Both the position numbers and the translations under genes were made by a program. Under the pieces are notes generated by a model that had not been told where the DNA came from, ran no database searches, and saw only the letters and a program-made list of their open reading frames with translations. From Pseudomonadota bacterium (lineage in GTDB: Bacteria; Pseudomonadota; Gammaproteobacteria; Burkholderiales; Chitinibacteraceae), in NCBI GenBank assembly GCA_018261735.1, contig JAGTRM010000034.1, positions 1 to 44,880 of the forward strand: a DNA stretch of 44,880 bases. The letters are read 5' to 3'. Positions 1 to 9,218 of the stretch are shown piece by piece. The stretch's first letter is position 1. The number at the start of each line of letters is the position of its first letter.

Positions 1-147
1 ACCACCGCTACCCCACATGACGGCGATTTTTTGCTGGTGCGCCGGCAAACCGCGTGCAGCCAGGGCGATCACCACGGCGTTGTCGCCGCTGAGCACGATA
101 TTGACCATCATGATCTGCATCAGTGCAACCCAGAATTCCATATCCAT
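1..147 (-). CDS. TerC-family integral membrane protein (5' part only)
   Basis: Only the first 49 codons lie in the window; the gene runs off the left edge. The start is the ATG at 147, preceded by a clear GGAGG at 156-160. The visible N-terminus contains a membrane segment and the motif VNIVLSGDNAVVIALAARGL, typical of the TerC/YjbE family, in which the acidic GDN/DN motif lies in a membrane helix. Family members are inner-membrane proteins linked to metal ion (often manganese) export or tellurite resistance. Substrate cannot be told from this fragment. The gene is divergent from the DUF971 gene, with about 215 bp between starts. I looked for a yybP-ykoY manganese riboswitch in the leader and did not find a convincing one. 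Confidence 0.85.
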   Translation of the reverse strand, partial: MDMEFWVALMQIMMVNIVLSGDNAVVIALAARGLPAHQQKIAVMWGSGG

Positions 148-327
148 TACTTATTCCTCCCATTTACGAAAATACGTAAAACCGTGGCCGAAGTGGCCTG
201 ACCACCGAACTTTACGAGCGCGCATTCTCGCACAGCGTCAAGTTATTTTGTCGAGGTTGGGGTAAAAAACTGGACACGGTTGTTTCAGCGCAAAAATACA
301 AACGTTCCCCCTGCTGGCCGGGCGCGC

Positions 328-333
328 TATGAT
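328..333 (+). promoter_or_regulatory. Possible -10 box for the DUF971-ubiE-ubiJ operon
   Basis: TATGAT matches the sigma70 -10 consensus at five of six bases and lies about 30 bp before the DUF971 start. No good -35 is seen 16-18 bp upstream, so this is weak. Confidence 0.3.
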
Positions 334-363
334 GGGGACATCGTAAATTACTTGATCGTGGTC

Positions 364-735
364 ATGTCCGGCATGCCTTCTTCATTATCGCCACCCTTGG
401 AAATCGTGCTGGATCAATCCGCGCGCGAACTGAGGCTGGTTTATTCCGGCGGCGAAAGTTTTACCCTTTCGTGTGAATACTTGCGTGTTTTTAGCCCCTC
501 GGCAGCGGTGCGCGGCCACGGGCCGGGGCAGGAAGTTTTGCAAGTCGGCAAGCGCGGCGTGAATATTGTAAGCATCGAGCCGGTCGGGCACTATGCGGTG
601 CGTCTGGTTTTCAGCGACGGCCATGATTCCGGGCTGTATTCCTGGGATTACCTGTATGAACTGGGCCGCAGAAAAGACGACAACTGGCTGGATTATCTGG
701 CCCGGCTGCAGGCTGCCGGCGCTTCTCGCGATTGA
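364..735 (+). CDS. DUF971 (GBBH-like N-terminal domain) protein
   Basis: This small protein of 123 residues has the single-domain DUF971 fold, related to the N-terminal domain of gamma-butyrobetaine hydroxylase. Visible hallmarks are the [22 protein letters not shown] stretch near residues 35-55 and the C-terminal [19 protein letters not shown] block around 85-103. No enzymatic activity is established for stand-alone members; they are often found beside ubiE or Fe-S genes. ATG 364 is chosen because it precedes the conserved domain by only a few residues; an in-frame ATG at 373 is possible, and neither has a strong ribosome site. The stop codon lies 11 bp before ubiE, so the two are probably cotranscribed. 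Confidence 0.85.
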   Translation: MSGMPSSLSPPLEIVLDQSARELRLVYSGGESFTLSCEYLRVFSPSAAVRGHGPGQEVLQVGKRGVNIVSIEPVGHYAVRLVFSDGHDSGLYSWDYLYELGRRKDDNWLDYLARLQAAGASRD

Positions 736-746
736 AGGACTACAGC

Positions 747-1484
747 ATGACAGATTCAACCACCCATTTTGGCTTCAAAACCGTCCAAGAATCGGAAAAG
801 GCGCAGAAGGTGGCCGATGTGTTCCACTCGGTTGCGCAAAAATACGATGTGATGAACGATTTGATGTCGGCCGGGCTGCATCGCGCCTGGAAGTTTTTCA
901 CCATCGAAACCAGTGGTGCCCGGCCGGGCAACCGGGTGCTCGATATCGCCGGTGGCACGGGTGATCTTTCCCGCGCTTTTGCCAAAAAGGTCGGACCGAC
1001 CGGTGCAGTCTGGCTGACCGATATCAACAGTTCGATGCTCGGCGTCGGGCGTGACCGGCTGCTCGATGAAGGGCTGGTGCTGCCGGTGGCGCAGTGCGAT
1101 GCCGAAAAGCTGCCTTTCCCCGATAACTATTTCGATATTGTCTCGGTGGCTTTTGGCTTGCGCAACATGACGCACAAGGATGCCGCACTCAAGGAAATGT
1201 GCCGGGTACTCAAGCCGGGCGGACGCCTGCTGGTGCTGGAGTTCTCCAAGGTCTGGCAGCCGATGCAGCCTGCCTATGATTTTTATTCCTTCAAGCTGTT
1301 GCCGTTCATGGGCAAGCTGGTGGCGGGTGATGCCGATTCCTACCAGTACCTGGCCGAATCGATCCGCATGCATCCTGACCAGGATACGCTCAAGCGCATG
1401 ATGCTGGACGCTGGCTTTGGCAAGGTGGATTATTTCAATCTCAGTGCGGGCATCGTTGCGCTGCACAAGGGGGTGAAACTGTGA
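747..1484 (+). CDS. ubiE: Ubiquinone/menaquinone C-methyltransferase UbiE
   Basis: UbiE methylates the benzoquinol (or demethylmenaquinol) ring with S-adenosylmethionine in quinone biosynthesis. The 245-residue product is the size of E. coli UbiE (251). It shows the family N-terminus with [20 protein letters not shown], the SAM-binding glycine loop [11 protein letters not shown] near residue 70, the motif [13 protein letters not shown] near 130 and [16 protein letters not shown] near 155-170. ATG 747 is preceded by GAAGGA at 734-739; an in-frame TTG at 732 overlapping the previous stop is less likely. The end overlaps the GTG start of ubiJ (GTGA), indicating translational coupling in a ubiquinone operon. 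Confidence 0.97.
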   Translation: MTDSTTHFGFKTVQESEKAQKVADVFHSVAQKYDVMNDLMSAGLHRAWKFFTIETSGARPGNRVLDIAGGTGDLSRAFAKKVGPTGAVWLTDINSSMLGVGRDRLLDEGLVLPVAQCDAEKLPFPDNYFDIVSVAFGLRNMTHKDAALKEMCRVLKPGGRLLVLEFSKVWQPMQPAYDFYSFKLLPFMGKLVAGDADSYQYLAESIRMHPDQDTLKRMMLDAGFGKVDYFNLSAGIVALHKGVKL

Positions 1485-2032
1485 TACTGGCCGCTACGCT
1501 CAACCGTTTGCTCAATCACTCGCCCGAAGCTGCGATGGAATTGGCGCGCTGGTCCGGGCGTAATGTACGTATCGAAACCCCCTTGCTCAGCTCGACCCTG
1601 GTGCTGACCGACGATGGCCGGCTGGGCAAAACCGGAGCCGAACCGGAAGCCACGCTGATTCTGCCGCTGTCGTTCTTCATCGTGCGCACCCACAATCCTG
1701 CCGCTGCCGCGCGGCAGATCGAACTCTCCGGCGATGTCGAGCTGGGTGGCCATGTCGGCCATGCCCTGGCCATGCTGCGCTGGGATGCCGCCGAGGATTT
1801 GTCCGCGCTGGTGGGCGATGTGGTTGCGCACCGGATGGTCAAGTTTGCCGGTTTGGTGGGTGGACTCCCGGGCGCGTTGGGTGGGCGCCTGCTGGCGGTT
1901 TATGCCGAACACTGGCGCGATGAGGCGCGCGTATTGCCCGATGCCGCCGAGGTGGAGCACTGGCAAAACGAGGTGGATGCACTGCGGGATGATCTGGCTC
2001 GACTGGAAAAGCGCATCCAGCGCCTTGAATGA
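1481..2032 (+). CDS. ubiJ: Ubiquinone biosynthesis accessory factor UbiJ (SCP2 domain)
   Basis: UbiJ is a lipid-binding accessory protein of the soluble Ubi metabolon needed for aerobic ubiquinone synthesis. The 183-residue product has an N-terminal SCP2-like sterol-carrier fold (about residues 15-115, including the [15 protein letters not shown] motif) and a C-terminal coiled coil rich in E, D, L and R (about 150-183), the usual layout. It starts with GTG at 1481, overlapping the TGA of ubiE by four bases. The genetic position directly after ubiE is the classical one; ubiB, the normal next gene, is displaced by a diguanylate cyclase gene. Confidence 0.93.
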   Translation: MILAATLNRLLNHSPEAAMELARWSGRNVRIETPLLSSTLVLTDDGRLGKTGAEPEATLILPLSFFIVRTHNPAAAARQIELSGDVELGGHVGHALAMLRWDAAEDLSALVGDVVAHRMVKFAGLVGGLPGALGGRLLAVYAEHWRDEARVLPDAAEVEHWQNEVDALRDDLARLEKRIQRLE

Positions 2033-2038
2033 TGTGCG

Positions 2039-2055
2039 ACCGGGTTCGCCCCGGT
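2039..2055 (+). terminator. Weak hairpin after ubiJ, no U-tract
   Basis: ACCGGG (2039-2044) and CCCGGT (2050-2055) form a six-pair stem just after the ubiJ stop. There is no T-run, so termination would need Rho or the hairpin may only protect the 3' end. Confidence 0.3.
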
Positions 2056-2113
2056 GCGAAATCAATGCCCGGTGGGTGATTCAGTGAATGTGATTGACTC
2101 TTTCCTTTTGTCC

Positions 2114-2136
2114 GTCATTCCCGGTGACGGGACCAG
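2114..2136 (+). repeat. REP-like extragenic palindrome, copy 1
   Basis: GTCATTCCCGG-TGA-CGGGACCAG resembles the widespread proteobacterial palindrome of the form GTCATTCCCGG...CCGGGATCCAG. A better conserved copy sits at 9103-9129 in this window. Confidence 0.5.
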
Positions 2137-2184
2137 AAAATATTTTGTAGTTGTATTGCGCTGACAACAATTCTGCGTTTTTTC

Positions 2185-2214
2185 TTGACTGCCTGTATCG
2201 GGCGCTTCTAAAGT
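2185..2214 (+). promoter_or_regulatory. Sigma70-type promoter for the diguanylate cyclase gene
   Basis: TTGACT (2185-2190) and TAAAGT (2209-2214) are spaced by 18 bp. Transcription from here would give a leader of about 315 nt before the TTG start at 2538. Confidence 0.55.
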
Positions 2215-2537
2215 GCGTTGCAGTGCACGCGGTGGCAGGTTCCCTCCCAGCCTGTTGCCGCGCTGCGCCTCAGCCTCAATGCTTCAATTCAGATGATCCA
2301 TAATCCGCGCAAAACGGGGACCGCCCTAAGGCGCCTTCCGCCGTAGTTTGCACTGACTGTGTTTCGATCTCTCCCCCGCTGTGATGTCCTCGGTTCCGAA
2401 CAAAGAGCTCCGTCTGGAAGGTTTTATGGTGATGAGCGGCTCGGGGCATGGATAGCCCGGGTCGTGTGTTGTAAGCTGGAATTTGCAGATCGCCATCCGT
2501 TCTTCGGCTCGCGATCCAACCTGGTGGGAGGCATCTC
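2215..2537 (+). other. Long untranslated leader of the diguanylate cyclase gene
   Basis: No gene is convincing in these roughly 320 bp. A stem of eleven pairs with G-T wobbles is formed by 2229-2239 and 2251-2261 (loop 2240-2250). A short palindrome AAGGCGCCTT lies near 2331-2340 and a GGGC/GCCC hairpin near 2444-2459. The layout suggests post-transcriptional control, but it matches no riboswitch class I recognise, including GEMM. Confidence 0.4.
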
Positions 2538-4592
2538 TTGCTGCAATTCCCGACACTGCCGGAGCTGATCACACGGCATATCCCGACACTTTCCGTTGAT
2601 GACTCGCTGGCCCGGGCCAGTGATCTGCTGGCTCGGGAACACGCCGACCGGCTGGTGCTGCTGCGTGCCGGCAAGCCGGTGGGCGTGCTCACCTTCATCG
2701 ATGTGCTCGATGCCTGGAGCCGTGGCAGGGAAGGCTCCACCCGTCTTGATCTGCTTCCTTTCATGGTCGTTCCGGTTCTGCCTGCCGATACCGATTGGCA
2801 GGAAGCCATGCGTTATCTGACGGAGGCGGATTCGCAGGCCATGCTGCTGGTGACCGATGCGGACGGGGCAATGCTCGGCTTGCTGACTGAGGAAGACTTT
2901 TGTCACCGGCTGGGCATGCGCCATCTTTCCGGGGCGCATGCGGTGCTGGATGCCTTGCGGGAATCCGAATTGAAGCTCAAGGCGGTTTTCGATGGCACCC
3001 AGGTTTTCCTGGGTCTGCTGGAGCCCGATGGCCGCCTGATCAATATCAACCGTGCTGCGCTGCAGGCGATCGGGGCAAAGCTGGAAGATGTTGCGGGCAT
3101 TCCTTTCTGGCTGGCGCCCTGGTGGGGGCATGATGTCAACTTGCAGCATCAGGTGCGCGATGCGGTCATCCGGACCCAGCAAGGGCTGGTCAGCGGTTTT
3201 GAGGCCACCCATCTATCCGCGGATGGCGAACCGGTCAATATCGATTTCACCATGCGGCCGATTTGCGACGAAAGCGGTGCCGTGCGTTATCTGCTGCCAG
3301 AAGGGCGCGATGTCACCGAACGACGCCGCGCCGAATGGGCGCTGCGGGCCAGTCAGGCACATTATCAGGCGCTGCTCAATGCGTCCCCGGTCGGCGTGAT
3401 GGAAATGGATGCCGCCGGTCATTGCATTTACGTTAACCAGAAATACAGCGAAATCACCGGGCTGACTTCGGCAGAGGCCTTGGGCGAAGGCTGGATGCGC
3501 GCCATCCATCCGGACGATCTGGACGCCTTGCTGCAGGCGAAAACCGGGGCGTATACCCACGCCGTGACTGGCAGCCTGGAGTACCGTTATGTTCTCCCCG
3601 ATGGCCGGGTGATCTGGGTGATGGGCCAGACCGCACCGATGAAAACGTGTACCGGCGTGGTTTCCGGGATGATCGTCACCCTGATCGACATCACGGAGCG
3701 CAAGGAGCTGGAAATCCGCCTGCGCCTGGCAGCGTCCATGTATGAAACCAGCAGCGAGGGTATTTTGGTCGTGGATGCCCGGAATCGTATTGTCTCGGTC
3801 AATCCGGCCTTTACGGCCTTGCTGGGTTATGCGTCAGAAGAAGTACTGGGGCGCGACCCCGGGGAGCTGGGTTCACCCCGCAACGCGCCGTCACTGTACA
3901 AAACGATGTGGCAAGCTGTGGAAAAAACAGGTCGTTGGCAAGGTGAAATCTGGAATATTTGCAAAGATGGCCAGGAAGTGGCGCTGTGGATGACGATCAA
4001 TACCCTCTGCAACAGTGAGGGGGTAGTGCAATGGCGTTTTGCCCTGTTCTCCGACATCACCGACAAAAAGCGCACCGAGGCGCTGATCTGGCGCCAGGCC
4101 AATTACGATGCCTTGACCGGCCTGCCGAACCGGCGCCTGTTCCGTGACCGGCTGCAGCAGGAAATGAAGAAAGCAGCACGCTATGGCAACAGTCTGGCCC
4201 TGTTTTTTATCGATCTGGATCACTTCAAGGATGTGAACGATTGCTTCGGGCACGATTGTGGCGATCGCTTGCTGGTGGAGGCCGGCGAGCGCATCCGCGG
4301 CTGCCTGCGCGATTCCGATACGGTGGCGCGGCTGGGCGGCGATGAGTTTACCGCGATCTTGCCCAATATGACCGATCTGGGACGGGTCGAGGATGCGGCG
4401 CTGGCGATTACCCAGGCGTTGGCCCAGCCGTTTGTGATCGACGATCAGGAGTCGATCGTGTCAGCGAGCATCGGCATTGCGTTCTATCCGCAGGATGGCG
4501 TAACCGATCTGGCCTTGCTCAAGCAGGCGGATCGGGCCATGTATGCGGCCAAAGCCAAGGGACGCAACTGTTTTAGCCGGGTTCAGGACTGA
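2538..4592 (+). CDS. CBS-PAS-PAS-PAS-GGDEF diguanylate cyclase
   Basis: The product (684 residues) is a cytosolic sensor that should make cyclic di-GMP from two GTP. A tandem CBS pair fills about residues 8-125 ([11 protein letters not shown] and [13 protein letters not shown] mark the two repeats). Three PAS/PAC units follow at about 140-260, 265-390 and 390-515 ([27 protein letters not shown] close them). The GGDEF domain is about 520-680, with an intact GGDEF at 600-604 and an RxxD inhibitory site at 591-594 (RDSD) five residues before it. No EAL domain and no membrane segment are seen. The TTG start at 2538 is chosen because GGGAGG (2525-2530) sits seven bases before it and the CBS domain begins at once. 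CBS pairs commonly bind adenine nucleotides. The gene splits ubiJ from ubiB. Confidence 0.93.
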   Translation: MLQFPTLPELITRHIPTLSVDDSLARASDLLAREHADRLVLLRAGKPVGVLTFIDVLDAWSRGREGSTRLDLLPFMVVPVLPADTDWQEAMRYLTEADSQAMLLVTDADGAMLGLLTEEDFCHRLGMRHLSGAHAVLDALRESELKLKAVFDGTQVFLGLLEPDGRLININRAALQAIGAKLEDVAGIPFWLAPWWGHDVNLQHQVRDAVIRTQQGLVSGFEATHLSADGEPVNIDFTMRPICDESGAVRYLLPEGRDVTERRRAEWALRASQAHYQALLNASPVGVMEMDAAGHCIYVNQKYSEITGLTSAEALGEGWMRAIHPDDLDALLQAKTGAYTHAVTGSLEYRYVLPDGRVIWVMGQTAPMKTCTGVVSGMIVTLIDITERKELEIRLRLAASMYETSSEGILVVDARNRIVSVNPAFTALLGYASEEVLGRDPGELGSPRNAPSLYKTMWQAVEKTGRWQGEIWNICKDGQEVALWMTINTLCNSEGVVQWRFALFSDITDKKRTEALIWRQANYDALTGLPNRRLFRDRLQQEMKKAARYGNSLALFFIDLDHFKDVNDCFGHDCGDRLLVEAGERIRGCLRDSDTVARLGGDEFTAILPNMTDLGRVEDAALAITQALAQPFVIDDQESIVSASIGIAFYPQDGVTDLALLKQADRAMYAAKAKGRNCFSRVQD

Positions 4593-4693
4593 CCACGATC
4601 TTATGTTGGGCGATTTGTACGTGCTTTCGCCCGCTGGCGGCGGAAAGTTGCGATAATTCGCAGGTCCTCTCAAGTCGCGGTTACGCCTCTGTC

Positions 4694-6211
4694 ATGCACT
4701 TTCTCCGTTTGCTGAAAATAGTCCGGGTGGCCATCACCTTCGGGCTGGATGAATTCCTGCTCGGCCATGAGCGTGTGCGCGGGCTGCGTGCGCTCGTTGC
4801 GGCGCTGCTGTTCTGGCGGCGCTTGTCGGCACCGCGGGCCGAGCGCTTGCGCTGTGCGCTGGAAGCGCTGGGGCCGATCTTTGTCAAATTCGGTCAGGTG
4901 CTTTCCACCCGGCGCGATTTGCTGCCGCCCGATATCGCCGACGAACTGGCCAAGCTGCAGGACCAGGTACCGCCTTTCCCGGCCGAGACCGCCGTGGCGG
5001 TGATCGAAAAAAGCCTGCAGCGCCCGCTGGCCGAGCTGTTTGCGCGCTTCGAGCGCGAACCGATGGCCTCTGCTTCGGTGGCGCAGGTGCATTACGCCGA
5101 ATTGCACGATGGCCGGCACGTGGCGGTGAAGGTGCTGCGCCCGGGTATCATGCCGGTGATCGAAAGCGATCTGGCCTTGCTGAACCTGCTCGCGATCTGG
5201 GTGGAAAAACTCTTTGCCGACGGCCGCCGCCTGCGCCCGCGCGAAGTGGTCGCCGAGTTCGACCGCTACCTGCACGATGAGCTCGATCTGATGTTCGAAG
5301 CAGCCAATGCATCGCAGTTGCGGCGCAACTTTACCGCCTCGCCGCTGCTGCTGGTGCCGGAAGTGTTCTACGACTACTGCGCGCGCGATGTGCTGGTGCT
5401 GGAGTGGATGGAAGGCGTGCCGGTCAGCCAGGTCGATAAGCTGCGTGCGGCCGGGGTCGATCTCAAGCAGCTGGCCAGGAACGGGGTCGAGATCTTTTTT
5501 ACCCAGGTATTCAGCCACGGTTTCTTTCATGCCGACATGCATCCGGGCAATATCTTTGTTACCCCGCAGGGGCAATACATTGCGCTGGATTTCGGCATCG
5601 TCGGCACGCTGTCGGATTTCGACAAGCAGTATCTGGCGATCAATTTCCTCGCCTTTTTCAACCGCGATTACCTGCGTGTGGCCACGGCCCACATCGAGTG
5701 CGGCTGGGTGCCGGCCGATACCCGTCCCGAGGCACTGGCCTCGGCGGTGCGCACGGTGTGCGAGCCATTCTTCAATAAGCCGCTATCGCAGATTTCCTTC
5801 GGCATGGTGCTGATGCGCCTGTTCGAAGTCTCGCGCCGCTTCAATGTCGAAATCCAGCCGCAGCTCGTATTGCTGCAAAAAACCCTGCTCAATATCGAAG
5901 GACTGGGGCGACAGCTCGATCCGGAGCTGGATCTCTGGCAGACCGCCAAGCCGTTCCTGGAGCGCTGGATGAACGAGCAGGTCGGCTGGCGTGGCGTGGT
6001 CAACAACCTGAAGCGCGAAGTGCCGCTCTGGGCCGCCTTGCTGCCCAGCCTGCCGCGCCGGCTGAATGATCTGGTCAACCGCGACCCGATGCCGGTGCTG
6101 CTCAAGGGCTATGAAGGGCTGTTGCGCGAGCAGAAAAAGCGCAACGGCTGGCTGGGCGTGATTGCCCTGCTGCTGGCGGGAATCCTGCTGACGATCTGGC
6201 TGCCGTTCTGA
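4694..6211 (+). CDS. ubiB: Ubiquinone biosynthesis protein UbiB (ADCK/ABC1 kinase-like ATPase)
   Basis: UbiB is an atypical protein-kinase-fold ATPase at the inner membrane required for ubiquinone synthesis. The 505-residue product carries all family signatures: the KxGQ motif in [16 protein letters not shown] (about residue 70), the alanine-rich loop ASASVAQVH (about 127), the lysine in VAVKVLRPG (about 148), [10 protein letters not shown] (ExD, about 200), [11 protein letters not shown] (about 280) and LDFGIVG (about 300). Two hydrophobic segments end the protein, the last being [18 protein letters not shown] at the C-terminus. ATG 4694 matches the usual family N-terminus ([13 protein letters not shown]). 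It normally follows ubiJ directly; here it is about 100 bp after the cyclase gene. Confidence 0.97.
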   Translation: MHFLRLLKIVRVAITFGLDEFLLGHERVRGLRALVAALLFWRRLSAPRAERLRCALEALGPIFVKFGQVLSTRRDLLPPDIADELAKLQDQVPPFPAETAVAVIEKSLQRPLAELFARFEREPMASASVAQVHYAELHDGRHVAVKVLRPGIMPVIESDLALLNLLAIWVEKLFADGRRLRPREVVAEFDRYLHDELDLMFEAANASQLRRNFTASPLLLVPEVFYDYCARDVLVLEWMEGVPVSQVDKLRAAGVDLKQLARNGVEIFFTQVFSHGFFHADMHPGNIFVTPQGQYIALDFGIVGTLSDFDKQYLAINFLAFFNRDYLRVATAHIECGWVPADTRPEALASAVRTVCEPFFNKPLSQISFGMVLMRLFEVSRRFNVEIQPQLVLLQKTLLNIEGLGRQLDPELDLWQTAKPFLERWMNEQVGWRGVVNNLKREVPLWAALLPSLPRRLNDLVNRDPMPVLLKGYEGLLREQKKRNGWLGVIALLLAGILLTIWLPF

Positions 6212-6333
6212 ACAATCGCACAGGCCAGATAAATACCTTTTCTGCCAGCACCAAACGAGAGCGGTTCTTGGTTAGAATCCCCAAAGAACTAACCGATGCT
6301 GAACTTGCACAATAGAACGAGACGGGAACCACG

Positions 6334-9096
6334 ATGGCCGATATTGATTTCTTCGCTGAAAAAGACCTGCCGCTGAAGCAGGATCTCGACCTCCTGGCGC
6401 AACTGCTGGCCAATACCATCCGCGAGCAGGCCGGCAATGCCACTGCGGCGCAGATCGAGGATATCCGTGCGCTGGCGTTCAGCTATGTGCGGGGCGAGCC
6501 GAACGCCGGCGCCGCGCTGGCCCACTCGCTGTCCGCGCTCGATGTGCCGACCGCCATCGCCGTGGTGCGTGCGTTCAGCTATTTTTCGCACCTTTCCAAT
6601 ATCGCCGAGGACATGCACCACAACCGCCGCCGCCGCATCTACCGCATGCAGGGCTCGGCGCCGCAGCCCGGCAGCATCCATGCCGTGCTGAACGATCTGA
6701 CTGCGCGCGGCGTGTCGGCCCGTGAAATTCTCGATCTGCTGGGCGAAACCCTGATCGCCCCGGTGCTGACCGCGCATCCGACCGAAGTCAAGCGCAAGAC
6801 CATGCTCGACTGGCACCGCGACCTGTCCGAACTCTTGATCGAACGCGACCGCACGCGCATGACGCCGGAGGAAAAGGCCGAAAACCTGGCCGCACTCGAG
6901 CGGGCGTTGCAGGCGCTGTGGCAGACGCGCGAGATCCGCGTCACCAAGTTGACGGTGCGCGACGAAATCGAAAATGGCGTGGCGTACTTTCGCAAGAGCT
7001 TCCTGCCGGAGTTGCCGCGCCTGTGTATCGACCTGGAAGACCGCATTGCCAAGATGCTGAACTCGCCGGTCAAACTGCCCGATTTCATCCAGATCGGCAG
7101 CTGGATCGGCGGCGATCGCGACGGCAACCCGTTCGTGACCGCCGATGTGCTGCGCCATGCGGTTTCCCGCCAGGCCGGGGTGGCGCTCGATTATTACTAC
7201 CAGCAGTGCCTGAAGCTGGAAAACGAATTGTCGATGTCGGTGCGGCTGGTGCAGGTGGATCAGGCGCTGATGACATTGGCGGAGCAGGCGCCGCGCGATG
7301 CCGATCTGGACCGGCGCATCGAAGAACCCTATCGCCTGGCGATGAGCGCGGTGCGGGTGCGCATCTTTGCCACTGCCGTAAAAATCGGCACCTATCACCA
7401 CGACCTGCATCAGGAATTCGTGGTCGAGCCGTATGCCTGCGCGCGCGAATTGAGCGCCGATCTGGCGGTGATCGCCGGTTCGCTCAAGGTGCATGGCGCG
7501 GCCAAGATGGCCGACGGGCGCTTGCGCCAACTGCAGCGCGCGGTGGGTATTTTCGGCTTCCATATGGCGCCGGTCGACATGCGCCAGTATTCCGGCATGC
7601 ATGAGAAAGTCATCGCCGAACTGTTCGAAAAAGCCGGATTGGAAGACTACCTGGCGCTGGACGAAGCCTCGCGCCGGGTGGTGCTGCTGCGCGAACTGGT
7701 CAGCCCGCGCCCGCTGTTCTGCCCGGACCTGGACTACAGCGAGGATGCCTGCAAGGAACTCGATATCTTCCGCGCCGCGCGCGAGATCAAGGATCGCTAC
7801 GGCGATGCGGTGCTGCCCAACTACATCATTTCCAATTGCAACTCGGTATCCGATCTGCTGGAAGTCGCCGTGCTGATGAACGAAGTCGGCCTGGTGCAGA
7901 TCTCGCCCGTGCCGCGCTGCCGCATCAACATCATTCCGCTGTTCGAAACGATCGGCGACTTGCGCGGTTGCGGCCAGATCATGGCCGATCTGCTGTCGCT
8001 GCCGCAATGGCGCCAGATGCTGGTCTGCCGCGACAAGGTGCAGGAAGTGATGCTCGGCTATTCCGATTCCAACAAGGACGGCGGCTACCTCACCTCTAAC
8101 TGGGAGCTCTACAAGGCCGAGATGACGCTGGTGCAGATCTTCGAGCAGGCCGGCATCAAGATGCGCCTGTTCCACGGCCGCGGCGGTACGGTGGGCCGCG
8201 GCGGCGGCCCGGCCTACGACGCGATCCTGGCGCAGCCGGCCGGTACCGTGAACGGCCAGATCCGCATTACCGAGCAGGGCGAAGTGATCGCCTCCAAGTA
8301 TGCCGACCGCGAAGTGGGCCGGCGCAACCTGGAAATTCTGGTCGCCGCCACGCTGGAAGCGAGCTTCCCCTCCGACGAAGCGCGCTCGCTCGATACGCCC
8401 GAACGCCATGCGCTGATGGAGCGCCTGAGCTTGCGCGCCTACCAGGCTTACCGCGATCTGGTCTATGCCACGCCGGATTTCATCACCTATTTCCGCGAAG
8501 CCACGCCGATCAACGAGATTCCCAACCTCAACATCGGCTCGCGCCCGTCGGCGCGCAAGAGCACCAATTCGATTGCCGATCTGCGTGCGATTCCTTGGGT
8601 GTTCTCGTGGTCGCAATGCCGCCTGATGCTGCCGGGCTGGTTCGGCTTCGGCACCGCGATCAGCGAATACCTGGCCGAAACGGGCAACGATGGCCTGGCG
8701 ACGCTGCGCGGCTTCTACCGCGAATGGCCGTTCTTCCGCTCAACCATCTCCAACATGGAAATGGTGCTGGCCAAGTCGGACATCGAAATCGCCCGCCGCT
8801 ACGCCGATCTGGTGCAGGACCAGGCCGTGGCCAACCGCATCTTCGGCCGTATCCGCCAGGAATGGCAACGCACGCTGGACGCCGTGCTGGCCATCACCGG
8901 CAATGACGCGCTGCTGGCCGACAACCCGGTGTTGCAACGCTCGCTGGCCAACCGCCTGCCTTACCTCGACCCGCTCAACCACCTGCAGGTCGATTTGCTC
9001 AAACGCCTGCGCGCCGGCGATGCGAGCGAGGAAGTGCAGCATGCGGTGCATTTGACCATCAATGGGGTTGCTGCTGGACTCAGGAATAGCGGTTAA
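6334..9096 (+). CDS. ppc: Phosphoenolpyruvate carboxylase
   Basis: This enzyme adds bicarbonate to phosphoenolpyruvate to form oxaloacetate, refilling the TCA cycle. The product is 920 residues, close to the usual 870-930. Motifs in order: the catalytic histidine in VLTAHPTEVKRKT (about residue 140), GSWIGGDRDGNPFVT (about 255), the ETIGDLRGC block (about 535), GYSDSNKDGGYLTSNW (about 575), FHGRGGTVGRGGGP (about 615) and the catalytic arginine region WVFSWSQCRLMLPGWFGFG (about 755). The C-terminus ends in RNSG where many family members end in RNTG; this is conservative. ATG 6334 follows GGGA with about seven bases between. The gene stands alone between ubiB and a repeat-bearing gap. Confidence 0.97.
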   Translation: MADIDFFAEKDLPLKQDLDLLAQLLANTIREQAGNATAAQIEDIRALAFSYVRGEPNAGAALAHSLSALDVPTAIAVVRAFSYFSHLSNIAEDMHHNRRRRIYRMQGSAPQPGSIHAVLNDLTARGVSAREILDLLGETLIAPVLTAHPTEVKRKTMLDWHRDLSELLIERDRTRMTPEEKAENLAALERALQALWQTREIRVTKLTVRDEIENGVAYFRKSFLPELPRLCIDLEDRIAKMLNSPVKLPDFIQIGSWIGGDRDGNPFVTADVLRHAVSRQAGVALDYYYQQCLKLENELSMSVRLVQVDQALMTLAEQAPRDADLDRRIEEPYRLAMSAVRVRIFATAVKIGTYHHDLHQEFVVEPYACARELSADLAVIAGSLKVHGAAKMADGRLRQLQRAVGIFGFHMAPVDMRQYSGMHEKVIAELFEKAGLEDYLALDEASRRVVLLRELVSPRPLFCPDLDYSEDACKELDIFRAAREIKDRYGDAVLPNYIISNCNSVSDLLEVAVLMNEVGLVQISPVPRCRINIIPLFETIGDLRGCGQIMADLLSLPQWRQMLVCRDKVQEVMLGYSDSNKDGGYLTSNWELYKAEMTLVQIFEQAGIKMRLFHGRGGTVGRGGGPAYDAILAQPAGTVNGQIRITEQGEVIASKYADREVGRRNLEILVAATLEASFPSDEARSLDTPERHALMERLSLRAYQAYRDLVYATPDFITYFREATPINEIPNLNIGSRPSARKSTNSIADLRAIPWVFSWSQCRLMLPGWFGFGTAISEYLAETGNDGLATLRGFYREWPFFRSTISNMEMVLAKSDIEIARRYADLVQDQAVANRIFGRIRQEWQRTLDAVLAITGNDALLADNPVLQRSLANRLPYLDPLNHLQVDLLKRLRAGDASEEVQHAVHLTINGVAAGLRNSG

Positions 9097-9102
9097 ATGC
9101 AG

Positions 9103-9129
9103 GTCATCCCGGCACAGGCCGGGATCCAG
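9103..9129 (+). repeat. REP-like extragenic palindrome, copy 2
   Basis: ATCCCGGC (9106-9113) and GCCGGGAT (9118-9125) form a perfect eight-pair palindrome within GTCATCCCGG...CCGGGATCCAG, the widespread extragenic repeat form. It begins seven bases after the ppc stop. A degenerate copy is at 2114-2136. Confidence 0.65.
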
Positions 9130-9151
9130 GACTCGCGCATGATCAAGCATG

Positions 9152-9176
9152 GCCCCGGATTGCGCTGCATCCGGGC
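9152..9176 (+). repeat. Second extragenic palindrome (GCCCGGAT type)
   Basis: GCCCCGGAT and ATCCGGGC flank TGCGCTGC. The CCGGATGCAGCGCAATCCGG form is common between genes in many proteobacteria. It sits 23 bases after the previous palindrome and forms a stem that could also act as a transcript end for ppc. Confidence 0.55.
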
Positions 9177-9218
9177 TTGCTGCTCGCTGCATACCAGGCA
9201 TAAAGATTTATTCATCCC

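Noticed and set aside
148..300. Possible yybP-ykoY manganese riboswitch before the TerC-family gene
   Set aside because: The family makes it plausible, but the conserved loop sequences of that class were not found.
2426..2455. Nine-codon frame with a GGAAGG site in the cyclase leader
   Set aside because: Too short to judge, no clear relation to a terminator or hairpin switch.
6289..8616. 775-codon open frame on the minus strand across ppc
   Set aside because: It is antisense to a clearly conserved gene; its His/Gln/Arg-rich composition is the usual artefact of a GC-rich reverse frame.
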